From Nipponacmea schrenckii (taxonomy: Eukaryota; Mollusca; Gastropoda; Lottiidae), in the NCBI GenBank assembly GCA_030562195.1, contig CM060200.1, forward strand, positions 30,543,023-30,607,022: a DNA stretch of 64,000 nt, in the 5' to 3' direction. Below the pieces are notes generated by a model. The model did no database searches. It saw only the letters and a program-made list of their open reading frames with translations, and was not told where the DNA came from. A program made the position numbers and the translations under genes. Positions 49,701 through 61,084 of this stretch are shown here, in pieces. Position 1 is the stretch's first letter; the number at the start of each line of letters is the position of its first letter.

Positions 49701-49953
49701 AATGCGAGAAATGTTTTTCAACATTTGTTCGGTAAACTTCATTCGGCGTTATGAAGTGGGCATTATTAGTTCGGCTTGATCGTTAATTTGTTCAGTAATT
49801 TTCTTTATTCGAATGATAAATTTTTAACAACAAATTATTGATTTAGCGAACAAATGTCAAATTAAGTGTACAAATGTTGATTTTACTGTACTAATGTTTG
49901 GCACCGAATTATTCATTAAGAATGATTAATTTTGGCAGGGATTGTCTTCCATA
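46766..49953. mobile_element. Foldback-type element with ~0.58 kb inverted arms and a 6-bp target duplication
   Basis: The left arm (46766 to about 47352) and right arm (about 49375 to 49953) are inverted copies. The outer end is tatggaagacaatccctgcc. The flanks are GTAAGT on both sides (46760-46765 and 49954-49959), which fits a 6-bp target duplication. No transposase is encoded. The arms contain the inverted words ttgttcggtaaacttcattc and caagtggcgctgctcaa. It lies just upstream of the choline-transporter-like gene's start codon (46630). Confidence 0.88.
47353..49374. repeat. Internal subrepeats of the foldback element
   Basis: Irregular copies of a ~150-200 bp unit contain cactgactggccagtcac, tggcatgaaaatactatttc, gggatattcacaggtctgaa and ataccccaccaccatcagcg. 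The middle (about 47970-48760) is a different degenerate repeat with gtcggtaaaacgcggaatcg words. No coding sequence was seen. Confidence 0.75.
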
Positions 49954-49959
49954 GTAAGT

Positions 49960-50771
49960 ATTAGGGGATTGTGAGTAAAGGAGTCCCTAAAAAAATCTTT
50001 GACCAAGGTCGCAGATACAAAGATGGAAAATATAAGCAGGAGATACAATAGTCCAAAACTTGCTGACTCTACGCCGAGCCCAGCTATTTTAATTGCGCAC
50101 GCAATTTGAGACGGCGACGGCACTCATATGAGTGACTGAAATTCTTGACATAGGCGTGGCATGACTGGTGTAGGGGGATAATGATGGTATGATTGAACTA
50201 CAAAAACACCCATCTTTCCAAATAAATCGAGGTTTGGTTAATTCGAGGTTTGTAAATACGTTTAAAACCCCCGCGAAAATTTAGAGTATGATTGAGAAAA
50301 GATAATAATCTATATATTTTTGTATATATGAGGAAAACGGGGGGGGGGGGGTGGTCTTGTTAACGATTAGTTACAATTTGTTTATCTTTAGAGAAACAGT
50401 GCCAAAAAGGGTTTTGAGTCATACTAAAAGCCTACTTAATACAAAAATCTTTTCCATGGGGTATTGAACATACACAATTCTGTTCTCGTAACCAAGAGCC
50501 TTATCTAGAAAGTACCTTATGTTTGATATTGCTCGTATTGGTCGCGTTTTTGAAATGACAATGGAATCTACTTACTTTTCAAGGGTACTTCAGATGTAGC
50601 CTAATCCTTGAAACAAACATTTACATATTCATTATACAAGGTCGAGCTTCGAAATGTGACTGGCTATAACATCCGTTGACATTTTATAATTATCATCATT
50701 ATATTATTATTATAAACTTTAAGTTGGGTTCTCTTATTTTCATTTATTCATATATATATTATATACATCTA
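49960..50771. other. Intergenic sequence; no gene seen
   Basis: Contains a poly-G tract at about 50339-50352. A short open frame near 50123 has no recognisable product. Confidence 0.4.
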
Positions 50772-50995
50772 ATGGAAAGTGAATATTACAGGAATCTCGT
50801 TTTGGAAATAATAGGAGACCGAAATCATTATCAAGAACTACAAGACCCTCTATCCCAAAAAGTAATGTGACAACTGAAGAAACTCATTGGTCGTTCAGAC
50901 TTTAATTTAACTGAAAAAGTACAGAAATATCTCTTAGAATTTGAGTTTAAGGAAAGCAAATTCTATCGACAACCCAAAAGCTATAAATGCAAATA
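50772..50995 (+). pseudogene. Penelope-like RT remnant, N-terminal piece (left of the nested insertions)
   Basis: Reads with one stop through a segment ending NLTEKVQKYLLEFEFKESKF then YRQPKSYK. This is the layout of the region just before RT motif 1 in Penelope-like elements (FYGLPKIHK type). It stops where the Tc1-like terminal repeat begins; the matching continuation is at 56802-57745. Confidence 0.62.
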
Positions 50996-51311
50996 TATAT
51001 ACACAACGAAAAAAGTGTTGCACCCTCTACTAATTGGTATAGTACTGTTCTGTTTAACTCGTGTATGTAAACCTGAATAAATATTTGAGCCAGGAGTATG
51101 TGAATATCAATAAAATGGATCATTGACTGTAACATGAACGTAAGTTTTGAAAATCTGGACTTATGGCATGTGGGAATGCTGTGTAAAAATTAGGGTGTAA
51201 ATTAAGGAAAACGAAAATGCAAAAAAGTATGGTGAGATCTCAAATTTCATTGTTGACAGAGCTCTAACGGGATGTCAAAAAGTACAAATGGTGATCAGAG
51301 AATCAATACCA

Positions 51312-51598
51312 GTCAATATCGGGTACTTCCACCTCGCACTTGGATCACTGCTTCCAGTCTCCTCCTCATACCCCTCACAAGACATTGGAATGTTTGCATG
51401 GGCATCTGACGCAAGGCTGCTTCCAGTTGGTGCAAGTTCTGTGGAGGAGGGTCGCGAGATTTTTGTTCCGAACATGTTCCAGAGGATTAAGATCTGGACT
51501 CATCGCTGGCCAAGGGATGTTCTGGACAGCATTGTTGTGGATGAATTGGGTGACAGCTCTCGAGCGATGAGGCCTAGCGTTGTCATCCATAAATACGG
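51312..51598 (-). pseudogene. Tc1-like transposase, C-terminal half
   Basis: Shows the second catalytic Asp in FMDDNARPH and the third in PWPAMSPDLNPLEH (DDE/D type). A frameshift near 51440 is followed by a frame reading NLHQLEAALRQMP and a stop at 51312. The N-terminal half lies beyond the inner insertion. Confidence 0.85.
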
Positions 51599-52695
51599 GT
51601 CTGCTGGGGGTGGGTTTCAAAAGCTTCCGCCAACCGCTGCCAACCGGCCTACCGGAAGGAAAAAAATGCGCCAAAATTGATATTGTTAAATTCAAAGATC
51701 GTAGATTTTCATACAATAAAACGAAACTATTCAATTTGACGGAACTTTTGTTGACGTCAAAATTATGGAATCAAAATTATTTTAAAAATGAAACGATAAA
51801 ATAAATATTTTCTTTTCGTGTTCAGCGATGTTTTTCTAATCATTAACTGATACAATCCATGCCAAAAAAGCAATAATCTAATTTGTATTCAAATTGAACA
51901 CACAATTAACCGTAAAAGTACCCTTAAATCTTTTTTAAATGATCACGACAGGAAGGTCGTTTGTTTCAGAGTTACTTCCCTTAATTTATTTATTTAACGT
52001 TGTCGGCATCATGGATGATCAACAAGGCCAAGGGATCTTTCTTCCACCTTTTAGAATTTTTTCAAAGTTAATCCTTGACATTTAGGCCTAAAGAAAAAGA
52101 TGGAACTGATGCCGATGGGACTTACGATTACCATGTTTGTAATAAGTTTGCCTCATGAGAAAATACATGGGTACGCGAATTTTTCAACCAGTATAAATGC
52201 TTTACTTTAAATCGTATTTCATAATCAATGCTATTAAGCATTTAACTTTTTCTAATTTATATTTACCATGACCCGTGGTAAATACAATGCTCAACTACAT
52301 TCGGGATTCAGGTTTTTGTAAGCTAATTGTACGATGTGTAATAAGATAAGAACGAATTACTGGGTCCTGAATGTACTATTTATACTACCCGTGAAATCAC
52401 AGATAAAATTACAAAGTGCGTTGTCTAATTCGAGAATACAACGTGGTAAATTAAGATAAAACTGGTATTTAAGGTTTTCTAATCGAAGCGATAATTCAAC
52501 TGTCCGCCATATTGTGCGTATTGTTATATACACCAGGTGAAAATGCCCAGGTTATGAAATATTGTATGCCTTTTAGATGTGCGTTTAGAATCATTAATAG
52601 TGGAGAATACATGGATACGCGAAGATTAACAGTATAAATACTTTAGGTTAATCATATTTCAAAATCAATGCTAATAAATTTCAAATTTTTTTTTA

Positions 52696-54890
52696 TCATA
52701 CACAGACCCGTGGTAAATACAATACAACACGTGGTAGGGGTTGTAAGCTAACTTCTAAATACAGACCCGTGGTAAATAAGATAAAACAAGTGGTAGGGGT
52801 TGAAGTAACTCTAAATACAGACCCGTGGTAAATAAGATAAACAATGGTAGGGGTTGTAACTAACTATCATACAGACCCGTGGTAAATAAGATAAAACAAG
52901 TGGTAGGGGTTGTAAGCTAACTTCTAAATACAGACCCGTGGTAAATAAGATCAAACAAGTGGTAGGGGTTGTGAGTTAACTTCTATACAAAGACCCGTGG
53001 TAAATAAGATAAAACAAGTGGTAGGGGTTGTAAGCTAACTTCTAAATACAGACCCGTGGTAAATAAGATCAAACAAGTGGTAGGGGTTGTGAGCTAACTT
53101 CTATACACATACCCGTGGTAAATAAGATAAAACAAGTGGTAGGGGTTGTAATTAACTTCTATTACAAGACCCGTGGTAAATAAGATAAAACAAGTGGTAG
53201 GGGTGAAGGTAACTTCTATATACAGACCCGGGTAAATAAGTTTAAACAAGTGGTAGGGGTTGTAGAGCTAACTTCTATAAACAGACCCGTGGTAAATAAG
53301 ATCAAACAAGTGGTATAGGGTTGTAAGCTAACTTCTATATCTTAATTACCACGGGTCTGTATATAGTAGTTAGCTCTTAACCCCTACCACTTGTTTTAAC
53401 TTATTTACCACGGGTCTGTGAAAATTAGTTTTATTACAACCCCTACCACTTGTTTTATCTTATTTACCACGGGTCTGTGAAAATTAGTTTTATTACAACC
53501 CCTACCACTTGTTTTATCTTATTTACCACGGGTCTGTGAAAATTAGTTTTATTACAACCCCTACCACTTGTTTTATCTTATTTACCACGGGTCCGTGTAT
53601 AGTAGTTAGCTTACAACCACTACCACTTGTTTTATCTTATTTACCACGGGTCTGTGAAAATTAGTTTTATTACAACCCCTACCACTTGTTTTATCTTATT
53701 TACCACGGGTCTGTGTAGTTATTACAACCTTACCACTTGTTTTATCTTATTTACCACGGGTCGTTATAGTAGTTAGCTTACAACCCTACCACTTGTTTTA
53801 TCTTATTTACCACGGGTCTGTGTATAGTAGTTAGCTTACAACCACTACCACTTGTTTTATCTTATTTACCACGGGTGTGTGTATAGTAGTTAGCTTACAA
53901 CCACTACCACTTGTTTTATCTTATTTACCACGGGTCTGTGTATAGTAGTTAGCTTACAACCCTACCACTTGTTTTATCTTATTTACCACGGGTCTGTATA
54001 TAGTAGTTAGCTTACAACCCTACCACTTGTTTTATCTTATTTACCACGGGTCTGTATATAGTAGTTAGCTTACAACCCTTACCACTTGTTTTATCTTATT
54101 TACCACGGGTCTGTGTATAGTAGTTAGCTTACAACCCTACCACTTGTTTTATCTTATTTACCACGGGTCTGTGTATAGTAGTTAGCTTACAACCCCTACC
54201 ACTTGTTTTATCTTATTTACCACGGGTCTGTGTATAGTAGTTAGCTTACAATCCCTACCACTTGTTTTATCTTATTTACCACGGGTCTGTGTATAGTAGT
54301 TAGGTTACAACCCATACCATTTTTGTTTTTTATCTTATTTACCACTGGTCTGTATTTAGAAGTTAGCTTACAACCCCTACCACTTGTTTTATCTTATTTA
54401 CCACGGGTTTGTGTATAGTAGTTAGCTTACCACCCCTACCACTTGTTTTATCTTATTTACCACGGGTCTGTGTATAGTAGTTAGCTTACAATCCCTACCA
54501 CTTGTTTTATCTTATTTACCACGGGTCTGTGTATAGTAGTTAGCTTACAACCCTTACCACTTGTTTTATCTTATTTACCACGGGTCTGTATATAGTAGTT
54601 ACCTCTCAACCCCTACCACTTGTTTTATCTTATTTACCACGGGTCTGTGTAAAGTAGTTAGCTTACAACCCTTACCACTTGTTTTATCTTATTTACCACG
54701 GGTCCGTGTATAGTAGTTAGCTTACAATCCCTACCACTTGTTTTATCTTATTTACCACGGGTCCGTGTATAGTAATTAGCTTACAATCCCAACCACTTGT
54801 TTTATCTTATTTACCACGTGTCTGTGTAAAGTAGTTAGCTTACAACCCTTACCACTTGTTTTATCTTATTTACCACGAGCTGTGTATATC
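52696..54890. repeat. Two-armed palindromic satellite, ~58 bp unit, about 38 copies
   Basis: From about 52696 to 53338 the unit reads cagacccgtggtaaataaga, taaaacaagtggtaggggtt, gtaagctaacttctata (about 11 copies). From about 53341 to 54890 the same unit is reverse-complemented (about 27 copies). The turning point is at about 53339-53345. Unit lengths vary by small indels. Confidence 0.92.
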
Positions 54891-55489
54891 ATTTCCACTT
54901 TTATCTTTTTTTTTTATCTTACTGTTAAGGGCTAACAAGGAAAATATGCTTTTTGCTAACGACTGTGCACGTGAACGTTGAAAATTAAAATAAAAAAAGG
55001 CAAATACCACTGCGAAATTCCTTCATTGCAGCCTTGTAATGGCGTGGCCCGTGTTTCTGAATGTTTATAAGTATTATTTCACTTTAACAAGCATATTCTG
55101 GCCTTTATTTCGACCGAAATCGTGTTTAACTCTCGCCGGTATTGGTAAACATACTGCAAATAAATATCGCTTATCGATGTATTCTCATTTGTAAATGATA
55201 CAGTATTTTATAGGTAGGACTTTTTTTTTACTTTGTGTTTGAATCAATACCGCCAACATGTTAATCGCGACTACTATTTGCGATCAAAAATGCTGTTTAT
55301 TTTCGTATTTTGATTATGTCAAAATCGCTTCAATTTGATTAAATTATGTCTCCGTCATTCACCAAAATGTGTTAATATAATCATGATCTCAATCTTATTT
55401 GTAAAAATATCGTTTATTTCATCATTTATGAAGACAAGTGGCAAATAATGAAAACCCGTGGCAAATAATTATTTACCACGCCGTGCCAA

Positions 55490-55740
55490 ATATCCTCTGC
55501 CTTTTCAATCAACCAGTCATCATCACCATCAGCTCCATCTTTTTCTTTAGGCCTAGGCCTAGATCTAAATGTTCTGTATTTAGACACCTGATTTTTCCAA
55601 GTGCTGGAAGTGTGCTTCCAGTCTTGGTGAAGCGTTTTATCAACTAAATATACTGCTGATTTGGTTGGATTAACGGGAGGCGCATGAGCGGAATTATTAT
55701 AGTCTACGTCAAGGATTAAAGGATGAAACAATTCTAAAAG
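55490..55740 (-). CDS. Open frame of unknown function inside the Mutator-like element
   Basis: Minus-strand frame reading LILDVDYNNSAHAPPVNPTK, then TLHQDWKHTSSTWKNQ and EKDGADGDDDWLIEKAEDIW before entering flanking repeat sequence. A shortened copy of part of it (a KEKDG-type stretch near 52100) is on the left arm. It could be a captured host exon or part of a lost element gene. I do not recognise it. Confidence 0.4.
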
Positions 55741-56174
55741 ATCCCTTGGCCTTGTTGATCATCTATGACGCCGAGGCGGTACAAAAATTAAGGGAAGTAA
55801 CTCTGAAACAAACGACCTTGCTGTCGTGATCATTTAAAAAAGATTTAAGGGTACTTTTACGGTTAATTGTGTGGCCCATTTGAATTCAAATTAGATTATT
55901 GCTTTTTTGGCATGGATTGTATCAGTTAATGTGAAGAAAGAAATCGCTGAACACGAAAATAGAAATTTATTTTTTTCGTTTCATTCTTAAGATAATTTTG
56001 ATTCCATAATTTTGACGTCAACAAAAATTCCGTCAAATTAAATAGTTTCGTTTTATTGTATGAAAATCTACGATCCTGACATTGAGCAATACCAATTTTG
56101 GCGCCTTTTTTTGCTATCGGTAGGCCGGTTGGCAGCGGTTGGCGGTAGGCTTTTGAAACCCACCCGTCTGCTGG

Positions 56175-56531
56175 CTAATGTGTGATCATCAAAATGCGGA
56201 ACAACAGCTGGATCGAGAACTTCCTGGAGGTAGCGAGCCCCTGTCAAATTCCCTTGTATGGTTACCAAATCCAGCTTACAATCAAATTAGAAGCAGCCGC
56301 ATACCATAACCGAACCACCACCATAGGCTACCGTTGGTATGATGTTCCTTGGTACATAAGCTATGCCTGGACGCCTCCAAACCTTCACTCGGCCATCCAC
56401 CACATGCAGGAGAAATCTGCTTTCATCAGATCAGTGCACTCTCCTCTGGCAATCTCCTTGAAAGAATGCCCGGCTCTGCGCAGGCCAATAATCTGCCACT
56501 TAACAGCTTCTGACATTCGTCTACCCGGCAT
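56175..56531 (-). pseudogene. Tc1-like transposase, N-terminal half
   Basis: Starts MPGRRMSEAVKWQIIGLRRA (helix-turn-helix DNA-binding region). After stops and shifts it continues with GGGSVMVCGCF and then a frame reading LTGARYLQEVLDPAVVPHF, the segment before the FMDDNARPH motif found at 51598. Several stops show an old copy. Confidence 0.82.
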
Positions 56532-56801
56532 TTTGTGTGTGAATGGATTGGGCTTTTTAACAACGATTTTTATACGCGTTTTTTACCACAGGGAGATACT
56601 GCATTTTGCAAAATTCATGCCTCATGCTTTTCTCGTGCACATTGTTGCATTTGCGCGATTGTTTTCCAAAGGAAACCACAATGAATCAAAACCCAAATCC
56701 CATGGGAGAATGCCCTACAAGACCCATTTCGGGTGCTCACCATTTTATGAGGTACCAGTGGTTTTAATATGGGGGTGCAACACTTTTTTGTTGTGTATAT
56801 A

Positions 56802-57745
56802 TTTAAGAGGCATGCACCACCCAACAAAAAGCATTGAATTGTAGGATCCTTTGGATCTAAAACTTCGCCAAATTGTTTCTGGACCTGCTTGTTAAACCCA
56901 TCAACTAAGCAATCTTATGAATTTCAAGACCGTTTATATGTCACGTACGAGACCGTATGTCACATAAGAGACCGTTCTCTTATGTATCTCTATATACCTA
57001 GATGCCACATGATCTCGGACTTACCGACATCAAAAATTGGCTTGATACATTTCCAAGTGAAATTAACGAACGTTTTTTTAGCTTCTTTCATACTTGAAAG
57101 TATTAAAATCATCCTTGAAAGTAATTGCTTTCACTTTGATAAACATTTTTTACAAACAACTTTGTATAGCGAAGGAAACTAAAATCGCGCCAGTATACGC
57201 ATATCTTGTTTTGGGTTATTTAAAAACATTAATTGTGGAAGTCATGGAAGTCGAAAATCTTTTCAACTTCGAAATGAGAAATTAATTTGAAAACCATTGG
57301 AACAGGTTTCTAGTTGATTGTTTTATTATTCGGCTCTATATTTTGAGTGACCTACGATTTATTAAAACCACCATAAACAATAATCGTCTAAATATTCGAT
57401 TTAGCATGGAATATGAATATAAAAAAATACCATTTCTAGACATAATGAAAATGGCATTGAAATAGACACAGACATTTTCTATAAAAGTACAGATACCAAA
57501 CAATACCTACAATTCGATTCTTGGCACCCAAAACACGAATGAGGCGAATATGAAACATCGTGTCCAATAATTCAAAACTTGATAAACTCCGGAAATTGTT
57601 TTGAGCTAGAAAATATTGCATTAACCTAATAAATGATGGAATACTAAAATCTTTATAATTCGATAAGAACGAATTACAGAAAATTAATCCGAAACCAGAA
57701 CATGAAAACTCACTAGCATATGTATCAACCATCACTAGAGAGATC
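56802..57745 (+). pseudogene. Penelope-like RT remnant, main RT piece (right of the nested insertions)
   Basis: Continues the piece at 50772-50995. Broken frames read DPLDLKLRQIVSGPAC, THQLSNL, ILESIKIILESNCFHFDKHF, TKIAPVYAYLVLGYLKT, FLVDCFII (where an active element has YxDD), NIRFSMEYEYKKIPFLDI and TDIFYKSTDTKQYLQFDSWH. The order is that of a Penelope-type RT. Stops and shifts are frequent, so it is dead. Confidence 0.68.
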
Positions 57746-58880
57746 CCCCTCCCAAATATAACAGTATTCGTCGTGTGTGGTCATGTACAATATTATGAAA
57801 TTGTGTACTTGCAGTTTGGTTCTATTTCGGTAGCACTCCTTGTGTATCCATCGTCAAAACAGAAATAATAGGCTCATCTGTAGCTCGTAATTTGCCACAT
57901 GTTTTCACCCCTTGAGCCAGGTCTTAGACAGCTAATTGTTTTTGGTGTTCAGTTGGTGTTACATAACTCTTTTTTACAGAAACGCACAAGTCACACTGGT
58001 CTTTCCTTTGTTTGAATACAGTTTCATAAAGATTGCTAACTTTTGTACCTGGTTCCAGAAACTTTCCATCTTTATATGGTTCACTTCTCCTGCAATAATA
58101 GGAATCTACACATGGTACATTAAGTAGCCATTCTTTGAGATAATTAACATCTTCATCTTTTTCTATTACATGTATCCACTTATAGTCTCTTCCTTGGGTT
58201 GTCCCAAATCAATGTTAAAATCTTTTCATTTTCATTACCATCATGAATTGTCCGTTCAGACATATCAACTGTGCAGCAAAACATGTTTTTGCAGACTTGA
58301 ACTGACTTTCCATTCTCTAATTTGAAGCAGTAAGTAAACCATTTTTTAACGTCGGGTTGACGAAGAACGTTTCTGCTTCTTCTCAACTGAAGATATCAAC
58401 GATCTTACGACATTTCTCAGTTCATCCCATAATTTCTTGCAATACTCTGACACACACCTGGGTTTAATCTTCTTAACTTGTCAAGTTTCTCCTCGTCTAC
58501 TGATATGAAATACTCTTTTCAACCTTTTACTCTTGCTTACATTCATTATCCAGCCTCTCTTAGGAGACTGACCCAACTACTTATTGTGCCAACAGGAGAT
58601 ATGAAGTTTAGTTGTGTTAGGTTTTGTTCTTTGTATGATGGTAAGTGTATAGTGTGTTGTGTTCAGTTATTTGAATTGAAGTCCGATTTGTCAAAATTAG
58701 AGAAGGACCAATACAGTTAACTTCTTCTACAGTAACGTTGACAATATCTTCAATATTTTATGAATTTGAAGTTACTGCTCTGAAGAGGACTGAGGGCCAG
58801 GGTTGCTAATGGAAGAATCGCCACTTTCCTCTCAACCCATAAAGAAAAAAATCATACAGAACAAACATGAAATTGTTTCA
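57746..58880 (-). pseudogene. Decayed transposon-like open frames, family unclear
   Basis: The best piece is 58386-58180, reading WFTYCFKLENGKSVQVCKNM, then CTVDMSERTIHDGNENEK. It is followed, after stops, by fragments down to about 57930. The VCK..F...L.IS pattern recalls a family of uncharacterised transposon-associated proteins in invertebrates (from memory, unverified). Confidence 0.3.
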
Positions 58881-59059
58881 ATGAAAATGGAGTCTGAAAT
58901 TTGAAGAATGGTCAATAATATCACGTCTAAGGGAAGAATAGGAGCGCAGGCTACTGGGTCAATCTTAGGTCAAAGTGACTTCGGCAAATTTTGGGGTCAT
59001 TGCTAATGATTTCATTAGTCACAAAATTCTAAAATATTTTATTATTTCGGTAGAACCTA

Positions 59060-60033
59060 TTTTATCTGGAACATGGATCATTACGAACAGGTCCAGGGAT
59101 TACCAATTGGTAGCCCCTTATCACCACTATTAGCAGAAATATTCATGGAATTTTTTGAAGAGAAAGCCCTTAAGAACTCACCTGTTAAACCAACCCACTG
59201 GTAGACCATCTAAACAACCAACACGACAGAATTAAGTTCACAATGGAATCGGAAACTGACATTGGAATACCCTTCCTAGACCTAAATATCTCAAGGAAAG
59301 ATAACCAGCTGATCACCACCATATACAGGAAACCTACCCATACCAATCAATATATTAATTTCCGCTCCAACCATAGCTACAATATAAATACAGCCATCAT
59401 CTCAACCCTTGTCAACAGAGCTATCAAGATTTGTCACCCATCTGAACCTCAGACTGAACTCACTTCATTACCGACACCTTATGCCAGCTCAACCACTACC
59501 CAATGCCAATGGTATCCAAAATCATTAAAAAATGTGTAAACAAGAAACCTGATGAAGTCAAAGTTAAACCAGACAACTCCGCCATCTGGGTTAAAATCCC
59601 ATTCATAGGACCCACATCGTACCAAATACGCAGAATACTAAAACAGAGTGGTATAGAAATAGTATTTAAGTACAACAAGACGCTAAAAGATCTCCTTGGT
59701 GCCAATGGAAAAGCAGCTACAAGTGACCCTTATCAAACCAAAGGATGTGTTTACCAACTTACTTGCTCGTGTGGTGAACAATATATTGGTGAATCAAAGA
59801 GACCACTTCAAAAGAGACTGAAGGAAAAAATAAATAAATCGGCACTCCACCTACACCTAATGGACAACCCACGCCACAGATGCCTAAACAGCAAAACGAA
59901 AATTTTAGCTTCCAGTATAACAAACAAGACTGAAAGAAAACTTTATAAAGCCATCAACATAAAAAGATTTAATCCTAAACTAAATTTTGACCCTGGTCTT
60001 TACATTCCCAAAGCTTATGACATTTTAATATAA
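59060..60033 (+). pseudogene. Penelope-like element remnant with GIY-YIG domain (second family)
   Basis: Frames read MDHYEQVQGLPIGSPLSPLL and AEIFMEFFEEKAL (RT motif 4), then, after a stop, GIPFLDLNISRKDNQLITT and YRKPTHTNQYINFRSNHSYN. After a frameshift near 59500 a 176-codon open frame runs to 60033. It contains GCVYQLTCSCGEQYIGESKR, the GIY-YIG nuclease signature, and ends FNPKLNFDPGLYIPK. The segment expected between motif 4 and GIPFLD, with the YxDD catalytic box, is missing. Confidence 0.72.
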
Positions 60034-60360
60034 TTTAATATTTAATAATTTATTATTATTAATTATTCTATTCATTAAACTTGTAACTGTGTAGTTTTCA
60101 TAACTCTGGACTAGTCAGTGGCTTCATAATTGTTTGTATTTGTTTTTAGTCTTTGATGTGTTAATCTTTAATCTTACATCTATCAACTCCTTTAATGGTT
60201 TCATCCTTTAATCTGATTGTTAATTTTTGTTATTGTTGTTTTCACCATAGTATATATTTGTGCTCAGTTGTTAATGTCATTATGTAGTTTGATCTGCTTG
60301 AGAACGATAAGAGGGCACTTATTGAAACGTAGCAGTATTAATAAACAATAGTTGTAATCC
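60034..60360 (+). other. 3' tail of the Penelope-like element with a structured RNA-like motif
   Basis: At about 60295-60335 the sequence ctgct..agcag encloses an inner stem ataag..cttat flanked by tgagaacg and tgaaacgt. This resembles a degenerate hammerhead ribozyme layout, as known in Penelope-like elements. The CTGATGA core is not intact, so activity is unlikely. Confidence 0.35.
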
Positions 60361-61084
60361 ATAAAGTCTTCTTCTTAGTTATATGTACCAACCATTAAAT
60401 GCCATTCAAGGATCACTTAAAAGATCTGATTGGTCAATTGACTTAATGTGGGTTTTATTGCACGATGTGACTCCTATTTGAATATTTGGAGCCGTAGATT
60501 GATATCAAAACTTCATAAACATATATTAGTTGACTGATTTGATTAGTACGATGACGATGATTGTATTATAATGTTGTCAAACAAAGTCTACTACTAACCA
60601 AACAAAGTAGGAGCTTTGGCATTGATTACATCTACATGAGGCCGAGGCTTGTCTGAACAATTGTCTCATTGTTATTTGTGGAGGAATTGTCTCCCTTAGT
60701 TTCTTGCCTCTGGAGTAGTAATGTTGTTGGTTATGCTTAGGCATATAGGCTATCATCAGAGCACATGTCAACTCATAGCCATTTATTTGGACCTATGTCA
60801 GAACCATTCATCTAACTACCCAAGACATCACTACACAGCTCTGTACTAAGAGATAGATACATAGCCTAAACCATCTTCGACTATGAAAATAATTAACCTA
60901 CATAACGTAGACAAAACGTCCACTTCAAGTGGATGAATCTACATCCAGTGGTAGGCCTACCAGTTATGCTAAAAATCATAGAGTTTGATTAGTGAATGCC
61001 TACTATGAGATGTAAGCCTGTGACAATTTGTTCTGATATTGACAATTCTGTGGTCCCTATATACTTGGCCTCCAGACCTATTAA
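60361..61084. other. Intergenic sequence; no gene seen
   Basis: No supported exon or recognised repeat. Confidence 0.4.

Larger units (their letters stand above)
51608..56165. mobile_element. Mutator-like element with long inverted arms and a 9-bp target duplication
   Basis: Ends are gggtgggtttcaaaagc on both sides in inverted orientation. The 9-bp GTCTGCTGG is duplicated at 51599-51607 and 56166-56174. The inverted arms run about 0.45-0.5 kb (51608 to about 52120; about 55500 to 56165) with indels. A 9-bp duplication with long TIRs is the hallmark of Mutator-like elements; no MULE transposase is present. The inside is a two-armed satellite and a short open frame. Confidence 0.86.
50996..56801 (-). 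mobile_element. Tc1-like transposon, split by an inner insertion
   Basis: Inverted ends lie at 50996-51025 and 56773-56801 (tatatacacaac.aaaaaag then tgttgcaccc). TA-rich flanks fit the TA target site of Tc1 elements. Without the 4.56 kb inner element it would be about 1.24 kb, normal for the family. The two halves of the transposase are listed separately. Confidence 0.82.

Noticed and set aside
52696..54890. CRISPR array
   Set aside because: Repeats are contiguous without unique spacers, appear in both orientations, and the DNA is eukaryotic.
56182..56844. 220-codon plus-strand frame
   Set aside because: Antisense of the Tc1 transposase N-terminal half; the minus strand carries the recognisable motifs.
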